6,139 bases of DNA from Phenylobacterium sp. (GTDB taxonomy: Bacteria > Pseudomonadota > Alphaproteobacteria > Caulobacterales > Caulobacteraceae), in assembly GCA_028291285.1 (NCBI GenBank), contig JAQGIJ010000653.1, forward strand, positions 1 through 6,139, read 5' to 3'. The notes under the pieces are model-generated. The model did not search any database. It had not been told where the DNA came from and was given only the letters and a program-made list of their open reading frames with translations. The position numbers and the translations under genes were made by a program. This document shows positions 5,940 through 6,139 of this stretch, piece by piece. The stretch's first letter is position 1, and each line of letters opens with the position of its first letter.

Positions 5940-5960
5940 TCGGGCCGGTCAGCGGCCCGA
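5940..5960 (-). other. Perfect 8-bp inverted repeat between tail gene end and exported protein
   Basis: Eight bases after the stop of the right-edge gene, the minus strand reads TCGGGCCG, the five-base loop CTGAC, then CGGCCCGA, a perfect stem. The sequence after it (CCTCACCTTCACACC) has no T-run, so an intrinsic terminator is unlikely. It may protect or process the 3' end of the upstream message, or weakly attenuate transcription into the exported genes. The plus strand likewise lacks a T-tract. Confidence 0.4.
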
Positions 5961-5968
5961 GGTGGCGC

Positions 5969-6139
5969 TCAGGCCGGCCAGTCGGCCGCGGTGTCGATGG
6001 CGAGCGCCTCGGCCGCGGTGGCGGCCACTGCGATCCGGTGCTTCAGCGCGCCATAGGCGGCGAGCATGGCCTGGCCGCGGGCCAGCGCGGGCGTCTGGGC
6101 GCCGTCGCCGGTGACGAGGACCTGGAGCACCTGCGCGGC
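5969..6139 (-). CDS. Probable phage tail-associated protein, C-terminal 56 residues (runs off right edge)
   Basis: The minus frame is open from base 6139 to the TGA at 5971-5969 and encodes AAQVLQVLVTGDGAQTPALA, then RGQAMLAAYGALKHRIAVAA, then TAAEALAIDTAADWPA. The end, with a helical Leu-Lys-His-Arg segment, Ala-Thr, a second helix and a terminal D-x-x-x-x-W-P, recalls the short C-terminal domain DUF4376 seen in phage tail fibre and tail-assembly proteins, where chains commonly finish in a Trp-Pro. Codon choice and good helical character support it as real. The start and main body lie outside the window, so the family call rests on a short tail and should be held loosely. It precedes the exported genes with a 58-base gap holding a hairpin. 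Confidence 0.6.
   Translation of the reverse strand, partial: AAQVLQVLVTGDGAQTPALARGQAMLAAYGALKHRIAVAATAAEALAIDTAADWPA

Noticed and set aside
1..6139. CRISPR arrays, insertion sequences, attachment sites and sigma-70 type promoters
   Set aside because: I found no regularly spaced repeats, no transposase, no terminal inverted repeats and no convincing -35/-10 pairs in the short intergenic gaps.

Overview
The window is a GC-rich stretch (about two thirds G+C by eye) in which every supportable gene lies on the minus strand, so it reads from high to low coordinates. The genes are tightly packed. Several stop/start codons overlap (GTGA, TGATG) and most stops are TGA. Composition and gene content suggest a phage or prophage of a GC-rich alphaproteobacterium, perhaps of the Caulobacter/Phenylobacterium type. 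That host assignment is an inference from composition and recalled resemblance. No integrase, attachment site, tRNA or clear bacterial chromosomal gene is present, so free phage and prophage cannot be told apart.

Layout in the direction of transcription: (1) 6139-5969, the C-terminal end of a probable tail-associated protein whose tail resembles DUF4376. (2) 5910-4888, an exported protein built from beta-sandwich modules like those of phage tail or virion decoration proteins. (3) 4804-3017, a large exported SGNH/GDSL-type hydrolase carrying two phage-type beta modules, one of them inserted between its catalytic blocks. (4) A lysis cassette: a two-helix holin-like protein (2913-2614), a coiled-coil protein with a C-terminal membrane segment (2563-2093), and a GH19 chitinase-like endolysin (2026-1430). 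(5) An exported or membrane-anchored HNH-like protein (1309-842), overlapped by a 97-residue phage protein with a GTG start (845-552), a 142-residue hydrophobic protein (541-113), and the first 37 codons of another gene running off the left edge (113-1).

The probable logic is that virion or receptor-interaction proteins are made first, followed by lysis functions. The holin would permeabilise the membrane for the signal-less GH19 endolysin, with the coiled-coil membrane protein as accessory. The small genes downstream are of uncertain role.

The least ordinary signals are two relays of tiny ORFs linked by 4-base stop/start overlaps. One joins the coiled-coil gene to the endolysin. The other leads from the endolysin stop into a 32-codon reading frame that encodes a convincing transmembrane helix but has only a CTG as a full-length start. 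Also notable are the export signals on two virion-like proteins, and an HNH motif on an apparently exported protein inside a lysis cassette. I see no recognisable Rz/Rz1 spanin pair. No stretch over 300 bases lacks a gene.
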